A stretch of DNA of 64,000 bases from Celeribacter sp. PS-C1 (GCF_019429625.1 NZ_JAHXRW010000001.1:372001-436000); one strand, 5' to 3'. Shown: positions 1 to 9,294, numbered from the stretch's first letter. Made by a program: numbers and translations. Notes: generated from the letters alone by a model not told the origin.

Positions 1-1009
1 CCAGCGGCGCGGCCAGCATCATGATCGCCAAAAGCGTCACGGCATGCACGATCCCGGCGACCGGGGTCTTGCCGCCTGCGCGCACGTTGGTCGCGGTGCG
101 GGCAATCGCGCCGGTGGCAGGCAGGCCGCCAAACAGAGAAGACCCGATATTGGCCCAGCCCTGTGCCATCAGTTCTGCGTTGGAGCGGTGACGCCCACCG
201 ATCATCCGGTCCGCGACCATGGCCGAGAGGAGGGACTCGACACCGGCGAGAAAGGCAATGACAAGCGCGGAGGGCAACAGTTCTCGCAGGGTCGCAAAGC
301 TCAATTCCGGCAGATGCGGTGCGGGTAGGCTTTGTGGCAGCTCGCCAAACCGCGAGCGAATGGTCTCAACCGGTAGATCGAAAAGCGCCACCGCGGCGGA
401 CGTCAGCGCCACGGCGACGATCAGCCCCGGCAGGCGCGGAAAAGCTCGGCGTAAGGCAACGATCAGAACCATAGTGGAGAGGCCAATTCCAAAAGACGCG
501 GGGCTGAGGTCGGGCAAGGCCTCGATCAGCGCGGGAATTTTCTCGAGGAAATCGGCGGGGAAGGGGCCGGTAAGACCGAAGAGATCGGCCAGTTGGCTTG
601 TCCCGATGATCACGCCGATCCCGATGGTAAAGCCATTGATCACCGCTTCGGGCACATGGCGCACCAACTGCCCGGCGCGGAGCAATCCGGCAATGATGAG
701 GATAATCCCGGCGAGGAAGGTGGCGGCGACGAGACCGGTATAACCATGTGTGGCGATGACGCCTGCAACAACAACGATGAACGCACCAGTGGGCCCGCCA
801 ATTTGCACCCGGCTGCCGCCCAAAGCGGAGATCAGAAATCCCGCAACAATGGCCGTGACGAACCCCACGGCGGGCGCGGCACCCGAAGCGATGGCAATCG
901 CAATGGAAAGTGGCAGGGCGACGAGGGCAACAGTGATCCCCGCAAAGAGATCAGAGCCAAATTCGGCCCGCGTGTAGGTTTTCAGCGTGGTGAAAAGTTT
1001 GGGCGTCAT
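1..1009 (-). CDS. SulP family inorganic anion transporter, C-terminus cut by window edge
   Basis: Translating the minus strand from the ATG at 1009 gives a long polytopic membrane protein. It opens MTPKLFTTLKTYTRAEFGSD and continues with helices such as GITVALVALPLSIAIA, followed by the Gly/Ala-rich SulP core (GGSRVQIGGPTGAFIVVV). SulP proteins move sulfate, bicarbonate or other anions across the inner membrane, usually coupled to Na+ or H+. About 336 codons are present; the last transmembrane part and any cytoplasmic STAS domain lie outside the window. Its ATG is four bases after the nicotinamidase stop, so the two are probably one transcript. The substrate cannot be told from sequence. A beta-carbonic anhydrase also lies in the window, but far away, so bicarbonate transport is only a possibility. 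Confidence 0.9.
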   Translation of the reverse strand, partial: MTPKLFTTLKTYTRAEFGSDLFAGITVALVALPLSIAIAIASGAAPAVGFVTAIVAGFLISALGGSRVQIGGPTGAFIVVVAGVIATHGYTGLVAATFLAGIILIIAGLLRAGQLVRHVPEAVINGFTIGIGVIIGTSQLADLFGLTGPFPADFLEKIPALIEALPDLSPASFGIGLSTMVLIVALRRAFPRLPGLIVAVALTSAAVALFDLPVETIRSRFGELPQSLPAPHLPELSFATLRELLPSALVIAFLAGVESLLSAMVADRMIGGRHRSNAELMAQGWANIGSSLFGGLPATGAIARTATNVRAGGKTPVAGIVHAVTLLAIMMLAAPL

Positions 1010-1013
1010 GGCC

Positions 1014-1613
1014 CTAAAGGACCTCGACCCCGGCCGCGGTCATCCCACTGAGTGCCGCTGCCAGAGAGCCATCCATGTCAATCGCGCGACACAGATCTGT
1101 GCGCACGGTGACCTTGAAACCAAGTTTGGCGGCATCCACAGCGGAGAAATTCACACAGAAATCCGTCGCCAGCCCCACCAAAGTGAGCGTGTCGATCCCG
1201 CGGGTGCGCAGGTAGCCCTCAAGCCCGGTCGGGGTGACATGATCATTCTCGAAAAATGCCGAGTAGCTGTCGATCAGCGGGTTGAACCCTTTGCGGATGA
1301 TCAGGTCGCCCGTGGTCACGAGGTTCTTGTGGAATGCGGCGCCATCGGAGCCTTGTATGCAATGGTCGGGCCAAAGCACCTGCGTGCCATAGGGCATTTC
1401 AGTGGCCGAAAAGGGTGCGGCATCATGTGTGCTGGCAAAGGAACTGTGCCCAGCCGGGTGCCAATCCTGCGTCAGGATCACGGAGGCGAAGTCCGCCATC
1501 AGCGCATTGACCCCCGGCACAATCTCATCGCCTCCCGTCACTGCCAGCGCGCCGCCGGGGCAGAAGTCATTCTGGATGTCGATGACGATGAGGGCTTCGT
1601 TGGCTGCGCGCAT
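1014..1613 (-). CDS. pncA: nicotinamidase (PncA-type isochorismatase-fold hydrolase)
   Basis: Hydrolyses nicotinamide to nicotinate and ammonia in the NAD salvage pathway; cytoplasmic. The expected triad is visible: Asp12 in IDIQNDF, Lys108 in RKGF and nucleophile Cys153 in ATDFCVNFSA. Metal ligands are Asp50, His52 and a following His in QDWHPAGH plus WPDH. The 199-residue length is typical. An upstream in-frame ATG at 1676 would add 21 residues, but the ATG at 1613 has a GGAGA ribosome site at good distance and starts where the family starts. It lies directly ahead of the SulP gene with a 4-base gap. The pairing with a sulfate/bicarbonate transporter has no obvious metabolic logic. Confidence 0.92.
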   Translation of the reverse strand: MRAANEALIVIDIQNDFCPGGALAVTGGDEIVPGVNALMADFASVILTQDWHPAGHSSFASTHDAAPFSATEMPYGTQVLWPDHCIQGSDGAAFHKNLVTTGDLIIRKGFNPLIDSYSAFFENDHVTPTGLEGYLRTRGIDTLTLVGLATDFCVNFSAVDAAKLGFKVTVRTDLCRAIDMDGSLAAALSGMTAAGVEVL

Positions 1614-1812
1614 GGGAGGTCTCCTTTGCCAAAGTGGTAGCGCGGTGGCGAGTTTCGGGCAAGGTGCGGTCGTCAATGTGAGATATTCAGCATTTCTCTC
1701 AAAATGACGCGAGGGCTCAACGCTTTCTTAGCCTTTGCCTGCTTTACTTCTGTGTGAGCCGATTGGGGTCGGTGGTCTGAGGCGAGAAAGCCTCTTCACG
1801 TGGGGTGAAATC

Positions 1813-2337
1813 ATGACAGTCTTAAATTTTCTGCGCACGCTTTCGGCGTGTGCGCTGGAGGCCTGCAATCTACGTCGTCCGGTTCTTTTAGTGTGTTTGG
1901 CGTGGACGCTAGCCATGGGCGGTGCCTCAAGCGTGGAAGCTGCCAAGCCGGGATCGCAGCAGCCGGGGGCCACAATCGTTATCTCAAACGATTATGGCGG
2001 CAGTGTGCGCAAGCGGAAGGCGGAGATTCAGAAAATCAACCGCCTTGGCCAAACTGTGGAAATACGGGGCAGCGTCTGCATGTCCAGTTGCACGATGTTT
2101 TTAGGGGCCAACTCCGTTTGTGTGACGCCGGAGACGTCATTCGCGTTTCATGGGCCATATCGGTTTTTCTCGAAGCTCACACCTTTGGAATTTGACCAAT
2201 GGTCAAAAGTGATCGCTCATCATTACCCAAGCTTCCTGCGGAGCTGGTACATGCAGACCGGACGCTATCGAAGCGGCAACCCGGCGCGTGTCAAAGGCAG
2301 CGAGCTGATCCGACACGGGGTCGCTCAATGCCCTTGA
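1813..2337 (+). CDS. secreted hypothetical protein with ClpP-like signature
   Basis: A 174-residue protein, exported by a hydrophobic N-terminus (VLLVCLAWTLAMGGASSVEAA). The mature part reads like the small periplasmic ClpP/crotonase-fold group (COG3904-like): a beta strand and Gly-Gly turn (VISNDYGGSVRKR), then CMSSCTMFLGA, then FAFHGPY. In ClpP-fold proteases the nucleophile Ser sits in a small-residue motif and the His in a following H-x-P-like motif, so CMSSC and FHGP could be the corresponding sites. That is inference. Four Cys suggest disulfides. The start at 1813 (after GAAATC) was preferred to an ATG 78 bases earlier because it gives a normal signal peptide. Monocistronic and followed by a strong terminator. 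Confidence 0.7.
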   Translation: MTVLNFLRTLSACALEACNLRRPVLLVCLAWTLAMGGASSVEAAKPGSQQPGATIVISNDYGGSVRKRKAEIQKINRLGQTVEIRGSVCMSSCTMFLGANSVCVTPETSFAFHGPYRFFSKLTPLEFDQWSKVIAHHYPSFLRSWYMQTGRYRSGNPARVKGSELIRHGVAQCP

Positions 2338-2400
2338 ATGCGGCCTTCGGGGGCTGGAATTGGTGCGGGCGATGAAAAAACGGGCGATTTGCCCAAAGTG

Positions 2401-2430
2401 AGGCCGCATTTATGAGCGTGCGGCCTTTTT
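2401..2430 (+). terminator. rho-independent terminator
   Basis: Perfect 8-bp stem AGGCCGCA / TGCGGCCT with a 10-base loop, followed by five T. It lies 64 bases after the secreted protein gene and ahead of the transglutaminase operon, so it separates the two transcription units. Confidence 0.8.
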
Positions 2431-2500
2431 GCCCGTGAAGCTCTGAAACAGCCCTTATAACCTGTAGGTGAAGATCAGGGAAAAGGGCGCAGTCAGAGCC

Positions 2501-5500
2501 ATGGCGATTTACGCATCGATCCACCACGTCACCCATTACAAATACGACCGCAATGTCGAGCTTGGGCCACAAATCATCCGCCTGCGACCGGCGCCACATT
2601 CGCGCACGCGGGTGATTTCGCACTCACTCAAGGTCACGCCCTCGGGTCATTTCGTGAACCATCAACAAGACCCCTATGGCAACTGGCAATCGCGTTTCGT
2701 CTTCCCGGAGCCGGTGCGCGAATTCAAGATCGAGGTCGATCTGGTGGCCGATATGACCGTCTACAACCCGTTCGATTTCTTCGTAGAGGAAAGTGCCGAA
2801 CATTGGCCGTTCGAGTATCCGCCGGAGTTGAAAGACGATCTGGTGATTTATCGCACACCTGAACCTGAAGGCCCGCTTTTGGCGCAATTTGTGGGCTCGA
2901 TTGATTTCAAGGAAACCCGCACGGTCGATTTTCTCGTCGGCCTCAACGCTCGGATTTCGGACTATGTCGATTATACGATCCGCATGGAGCCGGGGGTGCA
3001 GACGCCCGATGAAACGCTCTCGAAAAAATCCGGTTCCTGTCGAGATAGCTCGTGGCTCTTGGTGCAGGTGCTGCGTCACCTAGGCTTCGCCGCACGCTTT
3101 GTCTCCGGCTATCTCATCCAGCTCAAACCTGACCTCGAAGCGCTAGATGGGCCGTCTGGGACCGATCATGATTTCACAGATCTACATGCTTGGTGCGAGG
3201 TCTTCCTACCCGGCGCGGGCTGGATCGGGCTGGACCCAACCTCCGGGCTTTTGACCGGCGAAAGCCACATCCCGTTGGCTGCCACCCCGCATTACCAAAA
3301 CGCCGCACCGATTGCGGGCGGGTTCTCTTCGGTCGGCACGCCGGAGGTGTCGTTTGATTTCGACATGCAGGTCAAACGCGTTGCCGAACATCCCCGCATC
3401 ACGAAACCTTTCTCCGAGGAAAGCTGGGACCGGCTCAACGCGCTGGGTCATAAGGTGGACGAGGCGCTCAAAGAGGGCGATGTGCGTCTGACCATGGGCG
3501 GCGAGCCGACGTTCGTGTCGATCGACGACTTCGAGAGCGATGAATGGAACACTGCCGCTGTCGGACCGCAAAAACGGGCGCTTGCCGATCAGTTGATCCG
3601 GCGTCTGCAAACCCGTTTCGCGCCGGGAGGCTTTCTGCATTACGGGCAGGGCAAATGGTATCCGGGCGAAAGCCTGCCGCGCTGGACCTTTTCGCTCTAT
3701 TGGCGGCATGACGGAAAACCTGTGTGGAAGAACCCCGATCTGATCGCGAAAGAGGACACCCCCTCGCCCGCCACGCCGAAGGATGCCGGGGATTTCATGA
3801 CGAAATTCGCCGAGAATTTGGGTGTCGATCCGATCTGCGCGCAGCCCGCCTTTGAAGACCCCGGCGAGTGGATTTTGAAGGAGTCTCTCCTGCCGGAAAA
3901 CGTCACACCCGAGAATTCGAAACTCAAAAACCCCGAAGATCGCGCGCGCTTTGCCCGCGTCTTTTCGCGTGGTTTGACGGAGCCCTCGGGCTATGTCCTC
4001 CCGATCCAGAGATGGCAGTCGAAAGCCGGATCAAGTTGGCTTTCGGAAGTTTGGAAAACCCGGCGCGGGCATTTGTTCCTGATCCCCGGTGATAGCCCTG
4101 TGGGCTTCCGCCTGCCGCTCAATGCGCTGCCCTATATTGCGCCCTCGGCCTATCCCTATTCCTACCCGGCGGACCCGATGATGGACCACGCACCGCTGCC
4201 GGATTTTCATGCAGCCATGGACGAACGGCGCAAGAAATTCCGCGCCGAAGTCGACCGGTTGGAAAAAGAGGAAGCGGAGCGCGAGGCAAAAGAAGCCAAG
4301 GAACGCGCAGATATTCTGCCAAAAACATCAAAAGAGCATAGTCAGCCTGTATCCGAAGTGTCCGGCGATGAGACCGAGCGGCAAAAGATCATGGCTCAAG
4401 GCGTTGATCCGGCGGGCGGTCAGGTCCGTACCGCGATCACCATCGAGCCACGCGATGGGCGTCTGTGCCTCTTCATGCCGCCGTGCGAAACGCTTGAAGA
4501 TTATCTCGACTTGATCGCCACTGCGGAGACCACGGCCGAGGAGCTTGGCCTGCCGATCCATATCGAGGGCTATTCCCCGCCCCATGACCCGCGTCTGAAC
4601 GTGATCCGCGTCGCCCCCGATCCCGGCGTGATCGAGGTGAACATCCACCCGGCGCACAGCTGGGACGATTGTGTTGCGACGACCGAAGCGATCTACGAAG
4701 AGGCGCGTCAGTCGCGTCTGGGCGCTGACAAATTCATGATCGACGGGCGGCATACTGGCACGGGCGGCGGCAACCACGTTGTGGTCGGCGGTGCGACCCC
4801 GTCGGACTCGCCCTTTTTGCGGCGGCCCGATCTCTTGAAGTCGCTGATCCTGATCTGGCAACGCCACCCGTCGCTGTCCTATCTGTTCTCGGGCCTCTTC
4901 ATCGGGCCGACCTCGCAAGCCCCGCGCATCGACGAAGCGCGGCACGACACGCTTTATGAGCTGGAAATCGCCCTGTCGCAGATCAAGCCTCCCTCGGAGG
5001 CCGCTGTGCCGCCCGCGTGGTTGGTCGACCGTCTGCTTAGAAACATGCTCACGGATGTCACGGGTAACACCCACCGGGCGGAGATTTGCATCGACAAGCT
5101 GTTCTCTCCTGATGGCCCGACCGGGCGTCTGGGGTTGGTCGAATTCCGCGGCTTCGAGATGCCGCCGGACCCGCGCATGTCTCTCGCGCAACAGCTCTTG
5201 CTCAGGGCTATCATCGCGCGCTGTTGGAACGCGCCCGTTGAGGGCAAGCCGGTGCGCTGGGGCACCGTGCTGCACGACCGTTTCATGTTGCCGCACTATC
5301 TGTGGGAAGACCTGCTTTCGCTCCTTGCGGATCTCAAACATCATGGCTTCGACATGGACCCAGAATGGTTCAAGGCGCAGGCTGAATTCCGATTCCCGTT
5401 CTGCGGTCAGATTGAGGCCGAAGGTGTGCATCTTGAGGTGCGACAAGCGCTGGAGCCCTGGCATGTTCTGGGCGAAACCGGTGCGATTGGCGGTACGGTG

Positions 5501-5944
5501 CGCTACACCGACAGTTCGGTCGAGCGGCTACAGGTCAAGATGACGACACTGCATCAGGATCGCTACCGGATCATGTGCAACCAAAGGCCGATCCCCTTGG
5601 CGAAAACCCAAACCTCGGGTGTGTCCGTCGCCGGTGTCCGGTTCAAGGCTTGGCAACCGCCAGAGGCGCTGCACCCGGTTTTGCCGGTTAATGCGCCTTT
5701 GCATTTCGACATCTATGACGACTGGACAGGCCGGCCCATCGCCGGTTGCACCTATCATGTGGCGCATCCGGGCGGGCGGAATTACGACACTTTCCCGGTG
5801 AACGGCAACGAGGCCGAAGCCCGGCGTTTGGCGCGGTTTGAACCCTATGGTCACACCCCGGGAAGCTATACACCCGGAACAGAAGTGCCACACCCGGAGT
5901 TTCCCTTGACGCTTGACCTCAGACGGCCCATTGGGCTTGTCTGA
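2501..5944 (+). CDS. transglutaminase-like / DUF2126 amidoligase fusion protein
   Basis: A very large two-part cytoplasmic protein of 1147 residues. Residues 1-290 are a bacterial transglutaminase-like region: a beta-rich N-terminal part (HYKYDRNVELGPQIIRLRP), then the papain-like triad Cys180 (KSGSCRDSS), His229 (DLHAWCEVF) and Asp245 (GWIGLDPTSG). From about residue 325 it becomes DUF2126, which Iyer and Aravind predicted to be a glutamine-synthetase-fold peptide amidoligase. Motifs there include LTMGGEPTFV, GKWYPGE, VIEVNIHP, and HTGTGGGNHVVVGG. A charged, probably coiled linker lies near residues 569-640. The start at 2501 matches the usual family opening MAIYASIHH; an in-frame ATG at 2468 is possible but gives an unlikely extension. 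It heads a three-gene operon with an ATP-grasp/alpha-E protein and a second transglutaminase. The substrate is unknown. Confidence 0.93.
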   Translation: MAIYASIHHVTHYKYDRNVELGPQIIRLRPAPHSRTRVISHSLKVTPSGHFVNHQQDPYGNWQSRFVFPEPVREFKIEVDLVADMTVYNPFDFFVEESAEHWPFEYPPELKDDLVIYRTPEPEGPLLAQFVGSIDFKETRTVDFLVGLNARISDYVDYTIRMEPGVQTPDETLSKKSGSCRDSSWLLVQVLRHLGFAARFVSGYLIQLKPDLEALDGPSGTDHDFTDLHAWCEVFLPGAGWIGLDPTSGLLTGESHIPLAATPHYQNAAPIAGGFSSVGTPEVSFDFDMQVKRVAEHPRITKPFSEESWDRLNALGHKVDEALKEGDVRLTMGGEPTFVSIDDFESDEWNTAAVGPQKRALADQLIRRLQTRFAPGGFLHYGQGKWYPGESLPRWTFSLYWRHDGKPVWKNPDLIAKEDTPSPATPKDAGDFMTKFAENLGVDPICAQPAFEDPGEWILKESLLPENVTPENSKLKNPEDRARFARVFSRGLTEPSGYVLPIQRWQSKAGSSWLSEVWKTRRGHLFLIPGDSPVGFRLPLNALPYIAPSAYPYSYPADPMMDHAPLPDFHAAMDERRKKFRAEVDRLEKEEAEREAKEAKERADILPKTSKEHSQPVSEVSGDETERQKIMAQGVDPAGGQVRTAITIEPRDGRLCLFMPPCETLEDYLDLIATAETTAEELGLPIHIEGYSPPHDPRLNVIRVAPDPGVIEVNIHPAHSWDDCVATTEAIYEEARQSRLGADKFMIDGRHTGTGGGNHVVVGGATPSDSPFLRRPDLLKSLILIWQRHPSLSYLFSGLFIGPTSQAPRIDEARHDTLYELEIALSQIKPPSEAAVPPAWLVDRLLRNMLTDVTGNTHRAEICIDKLFSPDGPTGRLGLVEFRGFEMPPDPRMSLAQQLLLRAIIARCWNAPVEGKPVRWGTVLHDRFMLPHYLWEDLLSLLADLKHHGFDMDPEWFKAQAEFRFPFCGQIEAEGVHLEVRQALEPWHVLGETGAIGGTVRYTDSSVERLQVKMTTLHQDRYRIMCNQRPIPLAKTQTSGVSVAGVRFKAWQPPEALHPVLPVNAPLHFDIYDDWTGRPIAGCTYHVAHPGGRNYDTFPVNGNEAEARRLARFEPYGHTPGSYTPGTEVPHPEFPLTLDLRRPIGLV

Positions 5945-5970
5945 ACAGCACCAAGGAAAACGAAACCACA

Positions 5971-8391
5971 ATGTCGCAGCGCCTGATCTCAGGTTCCGCT
6001 CATCCGGATCTCTTTGCAGACTATCAGCAAAGCCCGGATGTGGCCGACGAGCTTTTTGACGCCACAGGCCAGATGCGGCCTGTGTGGCGGCGCTTTGTCG
6101 ATCGGTTCTCGCGGCTTTCACCCGAAGAAATTCGCGCGCGCTTTGAGCGAGGCGATCAATATCTGCGCGATGCGGGCGTGTTTTTTCGGCAATATTCCAA
6201 CGATCCGCTGACCGAGCGCGCTTGGCCGTTGAGCCATATTCCCGTGATCCTGCATGAGCTGGAATGGGAGCACATCTGTGCGGGCCTGTCCCAACGCGCG
6301 GACTTGTTGGAGCGCGTCATGGCCGATCTTTATGGGCCAGCGCAACTGGTCAGTGACGGGCATCTGCCGGCCGAACTGATCGCACGCTCGCCGCAATGGC
6401 TGCGCCCGATGGTGGGGGTTCAGCCGAAGGGCGGGCATTACCTGCATTTTCTGGCCTTCGAGATTGGCCGCTCTCCCGATGGCTCTTGGTTCGTTCTGGG
6501 TGACCGGACGCAGGCGCCCTCAGGGGCAGGCTTTGCGCTTGAGAACCGCATGGCAACGGGGCGGATTTTTCCTGAGCGCTTCCCGCGCGCGCACATTCAC
6601 AAACTCGCGGGGTTCTTCAGCGCGTTCCGGGATTCTATGGAAGACCTTGCGAGCGCGTCCTTCAAACATCCGCACGTTGCCGGGATCCTGACGCCGGGGC
6701 CGTCGAACGACACCTATTACGAACACACCTACATCGCGCGCTACCTTGGCATGATGCTGCTCGAAGGTGAGGACATCGTCGTCGAAAACGGCGAGGCCAT
6801 GGTGCGCACCATTGATGGCCTACGGCCTCTGGGGATGCTGTGGCGCAGGATCGACGCGAGCTTTGCCGATCCGCTGGAATTCAACGCACGTTCACAGATC
6901 GGCACTCCGGGGCTGATGGAAGCAGTGCGGACGGGTCATCTGGCGATGGCCAATGCGCTTGGTTCCGGCGTTCTGGAAATGCGTGCAATGATGGCGTTTC
7001 TGCCTCGGATCAGCGAGGTGCTGATGGGCGAGAGGCTCAAGCTGCCCAACATTGCGACTTGGTGGTGCGGCGGCGCGACGGAGCGCGCTTATGTCCACGG
7101 CAACGCTCAGAACATGCTGATCAGCCCGGCCCATGCGGTGGATCTGCCATTTGATCTTGGCGCGACCACGGCGCTGGGCGGGGAGTTCCGTGGCAGGGCG
7201 ATGGGCTCGATCGCGGATTGGCTCGACCGCGAGGGCGAAAAGCTGGTCGGGCAAGAGGCTGTCACGCTCTCGACGACGCCAGCATGGGAAGACAGCGAGG
7301 AGGGTGGCACCGTGGTGCCGCGTCCGATGACCGTGCGGGTCTTTGCCGCGCGCACGCCCATCGGCTGGCAATTCATGAAGGGCGGCTATGCTCGGATTGG
7401 CCGCTCTGGGGATGCGACTGCGCTTGCGATGCAGCGCGGCGGGTCTGTGGCCGATGTGTGGGTCGTTTCCGACCGGCCTTTGGCGAGAACCGGACCGCGA
7501 CAAGAGGACGGCGTCTCCTATCTGCGCACCAGCCCCGGACTTTTGCCGTCGCGTGCGGCGGACAACCTCTATTGGCTCGGCCGTTATGTGGAGCGGTTTG
7601 AGGATGCCGCGCGATTGGTGCGGGCCTATCACCTTCGTCTGGCGGCGACGGACAACCGCAATGATCCGCGCTTGAAGGCGCTGCGAGATTACCTTTTGGG
7701 CTTTGGGATCGACCTGAAACAGACGTTGCCTGAGGCCCTCATCGGGCGGATCATCGCTGCGCGCGGCTGTGCCACAAAGGTGCGAGACCGGTTTTCTGCC
7801 GATGGCCTGTCGGCGCTCAATGATCTGTTGCAAACCGCGATGCGGATGACGGCGACGGCGCAGCCCGGTGACGATTGCGCGCGGGCGACCTCTGTCTTGA
7901 TCCGCAAGATTGCGGGCATCACCGGGCTTGTGCATGAGAACATGTATCGCTCTGCAGGGTGGCGATTCCTGAGCCTTGGGCGGGAGTTGGAGCGCGCCGA
8001 TGCGATGGCGGCTTTGCTGGCGGAATTTGCCGACAGTGCGGCGCCCGAAGGTTCGCTCGATTTGGCGGTCGAAGTGGGCGACTCCATCATCACGCATCAA
8101 CGCCGCTACCGTGTGGAGACCAGCCGCAATGCCGTGGTCGATCTTTTGGCACTCGATGCCGACAACCCGCGAGCGATCCTGTTCCTGATCCGCGAGATGC
8201 GCAAACATGCCGAGGCCTTGCCGCAGGCGGAACTGCATGGTCGTCCGTCGGAGTTGCTGCGCGCGATCCTGCCTTTGGAGGCGCGGCTGACCTGTGCCCG
8301 TCCAGAAGAGGTGACGACGGAGTATCTCTTGGGCGTTCGGGCCGATCTGGCGCATGTGTCCGATCTGGTCTCTACGATCTATCTGAGGTGA
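5971..8391 (+). CDS. circularly permuted type 2 ATP-grasp protein fused to alpha-E domain
   Basis: An 806-residue fusion. Roughly residues 1-480 form the circularly permuted ATP-grasp ligase: QRADLLERVMADLYGPAQLV, PKGGHYLHFLAFEIGRSPDG, then VENGEAMVRTIDGLRPLGMLWRR in the nucleotide-binding half. From about residue 527 (DNLYWLGRYVERFEDAARLV) to the end is the all-helical alpha-E domain. In many bacteria these are separate neighbouring genes; here they are one polypeptide. ATP-grasp enzymes activate a carboxylate as acyl phosphate and join it to an amine, so the fusion is expected to make an amide or peptide bond. It starts 26 bases after the amidoligase gene and ends 3 bases before the second transglutaminase gene, so the three proteins are very probably coexpressed. 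Product and substrate are unknown. Confidence 0.92.
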   Translation: MSQRLISGSAHPDLFADYQQSPDVADELFDATGQMRPVWRRFVDRFSRLSPEEIRARFERGDQYLRDAGVFFRQYSNDPLTERAWPLSHIPVILHELEWEHICAGLSQRADLLERVMADLYGPAQLVSDGHLPAELIARSPQWLRPMVGVQPKGGHYLHFLAFEIGRSPDGSWFVLGDRTQAPSGAGFALENRMATGRIFPERFPRAHIHKLAGFFSAFRDSMEDLASASFKHPHVAGILTPGPSNDTYYEHTYIARYLGMMLLEGEDIVVENGEAMVRTIDGLRPLGMLWRRIDASFADPLEFNARSQIGTPGLMEAVRTGHLAMANALGSGVLEMRAMMAFLPRISEVLMGERLKLPNIATWWCGGATERAYVHGNAQNMLISPAHAVDLPFDLGATTALGGEFRGRAMGSIADWLDREGEKLVGQEAVTLSTTPAWEDSEEGGTVVPRPMTVRVFAARTPIGWQFMKGGYARIGRSGDATALAMQRGGSVADVWVVSDRPLARTGPRQEDGVSYLRTSPGLLPSRAADNLYWLGRYVERFEDAARLVRAYHLRLAATDNRNDPRLKALRDYLLGFGIDLKQTLPEALIGRIIAARGCATKVRDRFSADGLSALNDLLQTAMRMTATAQPGDDCARATSVLIRKIAGITGLVHENMYRSAGWRFLSLGRELERADAMAALLAEFADSAAPEGSLDLAVEVGDSIITHQRRYRVETSRNAVVDLLALDADNPRAILFLIREMRKHAEALPQAELHGRPSELLRAILPLEARLTCARPEEVTTEYLLGVRADLAHVSDLVSTIYLR

Positions 8392-8394
8392 GCA

Positions 8395-9294
8395 ATGCTG
8401 TATGAGATCAGCCTGACCATCGATTATAGCTATGATGCGGCCTCGGACCGGGCGCGGAATATTCTGCGGCTTTTGCCCTCGAATGTGGCGGGGGTGCAGC
8501 AGGTGCGTCAGAGGTTGTTGACCATCTTGCCACGCCCCGACGAGCGCCGAGATGGCTGGGATTTCTTCGGCAACGAGATGAGCATGGTGGCCTGGCATCA
8601 CCCGATCGATGCCATGTCTATGCAGCTCACGGCCCAAATCGAGCGCTTTGAACCTGCTTCGCTTTTTGATCTCTCGCCGCCTTTGGAAGAGTTGCGTGCC
8701 GAAATTCTCGCGTTGAAATCGCTGGCTCCTGATGCGCCGCATCACTTTCTCGCGGCCTCGCCGCGTGTGGCTTTGTCACCAAAGATTACGGATTATGGTT
8801 GGGACTGCATCACGGATGTGGGGGACGGAGTGACCGCCCTCAAAGCCGTCGAGGCCGTCGGGCGCGCGCTCAATCGTGACATGAGTTTCGACCCAGAGGC
8901 TACAGATGTGGACACGCCGCCCGAGGTGGCGTTTGAGAACCGGCATGGAGTCTGTCAGGATTTCGCCCATATTATGATCGCCGCCCTTAGGGGGATCGGC
9001 ATTCCGGCAGGCTATGTCTCAGGTTTTCTGCGCACCTTCCCGCCGCCCGGGCAACCTCGGCTCGAAGGGGCCGATGCCATGCACGCCTGGGTGCGGGCCT
9101 GGGTCGGTAAACAGGTGGGCTGGATTGAATTCGACCCGACGAACGATCAGTTCGCCGGGACGGATTATATTACAATCGGGCATGGCCGGGATTACGGCGA
9201 TGTGGCGCCGGTCAAAGGCGCCGTGCGCTCGGCCGGTGGGCACAGCACCCAGCAGGCCGTCGACGTCATCCCGCTCGAAGATGCGCCCGCTTAA
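8395..9294 (+). CDS. transglutaminase family protein (second, stand-alone)
   Basis: A 299-residue bacterial transglutaminase-like protein with no signal peptide. The N-terminal half (residues 1-160) is the usual beta-rich domain (MLYEISLTIDYSYD). The catalytic domain follows, with Cys187 in ENRHGVCQDFAHIM, His230 in ADAMHAWVRAW and Asp247 in GWIEFDPTND, so the papain-like triad is complete. Family members are peptidases or acyl transferases on amide bonds. In this operon it is the natural candidate to hydrolyse or exchange bonds made by the two ligases upstream. Its ATG follows the preceding stop by 3 bases. Its stop codon overlaps by 4 bases the stop codon of the convergent glutathionyl-hydroquinone reductase gene. 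Confidence 0.92.
   Translation: MLYEISLTIDYSYDAASDRARNILRLLPSNVAGVQQVRQRLLTILPRPDERRDGWDFFGNEMSMVAWHHPIDAMSMQLTAQIERFEPASLFDLSPPLEELRAEILALKSLAPDAPHHFLAASPRVALSPKITDYGWDCITDVGDGVTALKAVEAVGRALNRDMSFDPEATDVDTPPEVAFENRHGVCQDFAHIMIAALRGIGIPAGYVSGFLRTFPPPGQPRLEGADAMHAWVRAWVGKQVGWIEFDPTNDQFAGTDYITIGHGRDYGDVAPVKGAVRSAGGHSTQQAVDVIPLEDAPA

Noticed and set aside
6892-8745. 617-codon open frame on the minus strand
   Set aside because: It lies opposite the ATP-grasp/alpha-E gene, has an Arg/His/Gln-rich, unfamiliar protein and no plausible start. Such frames arise from GC-rich codon bias.
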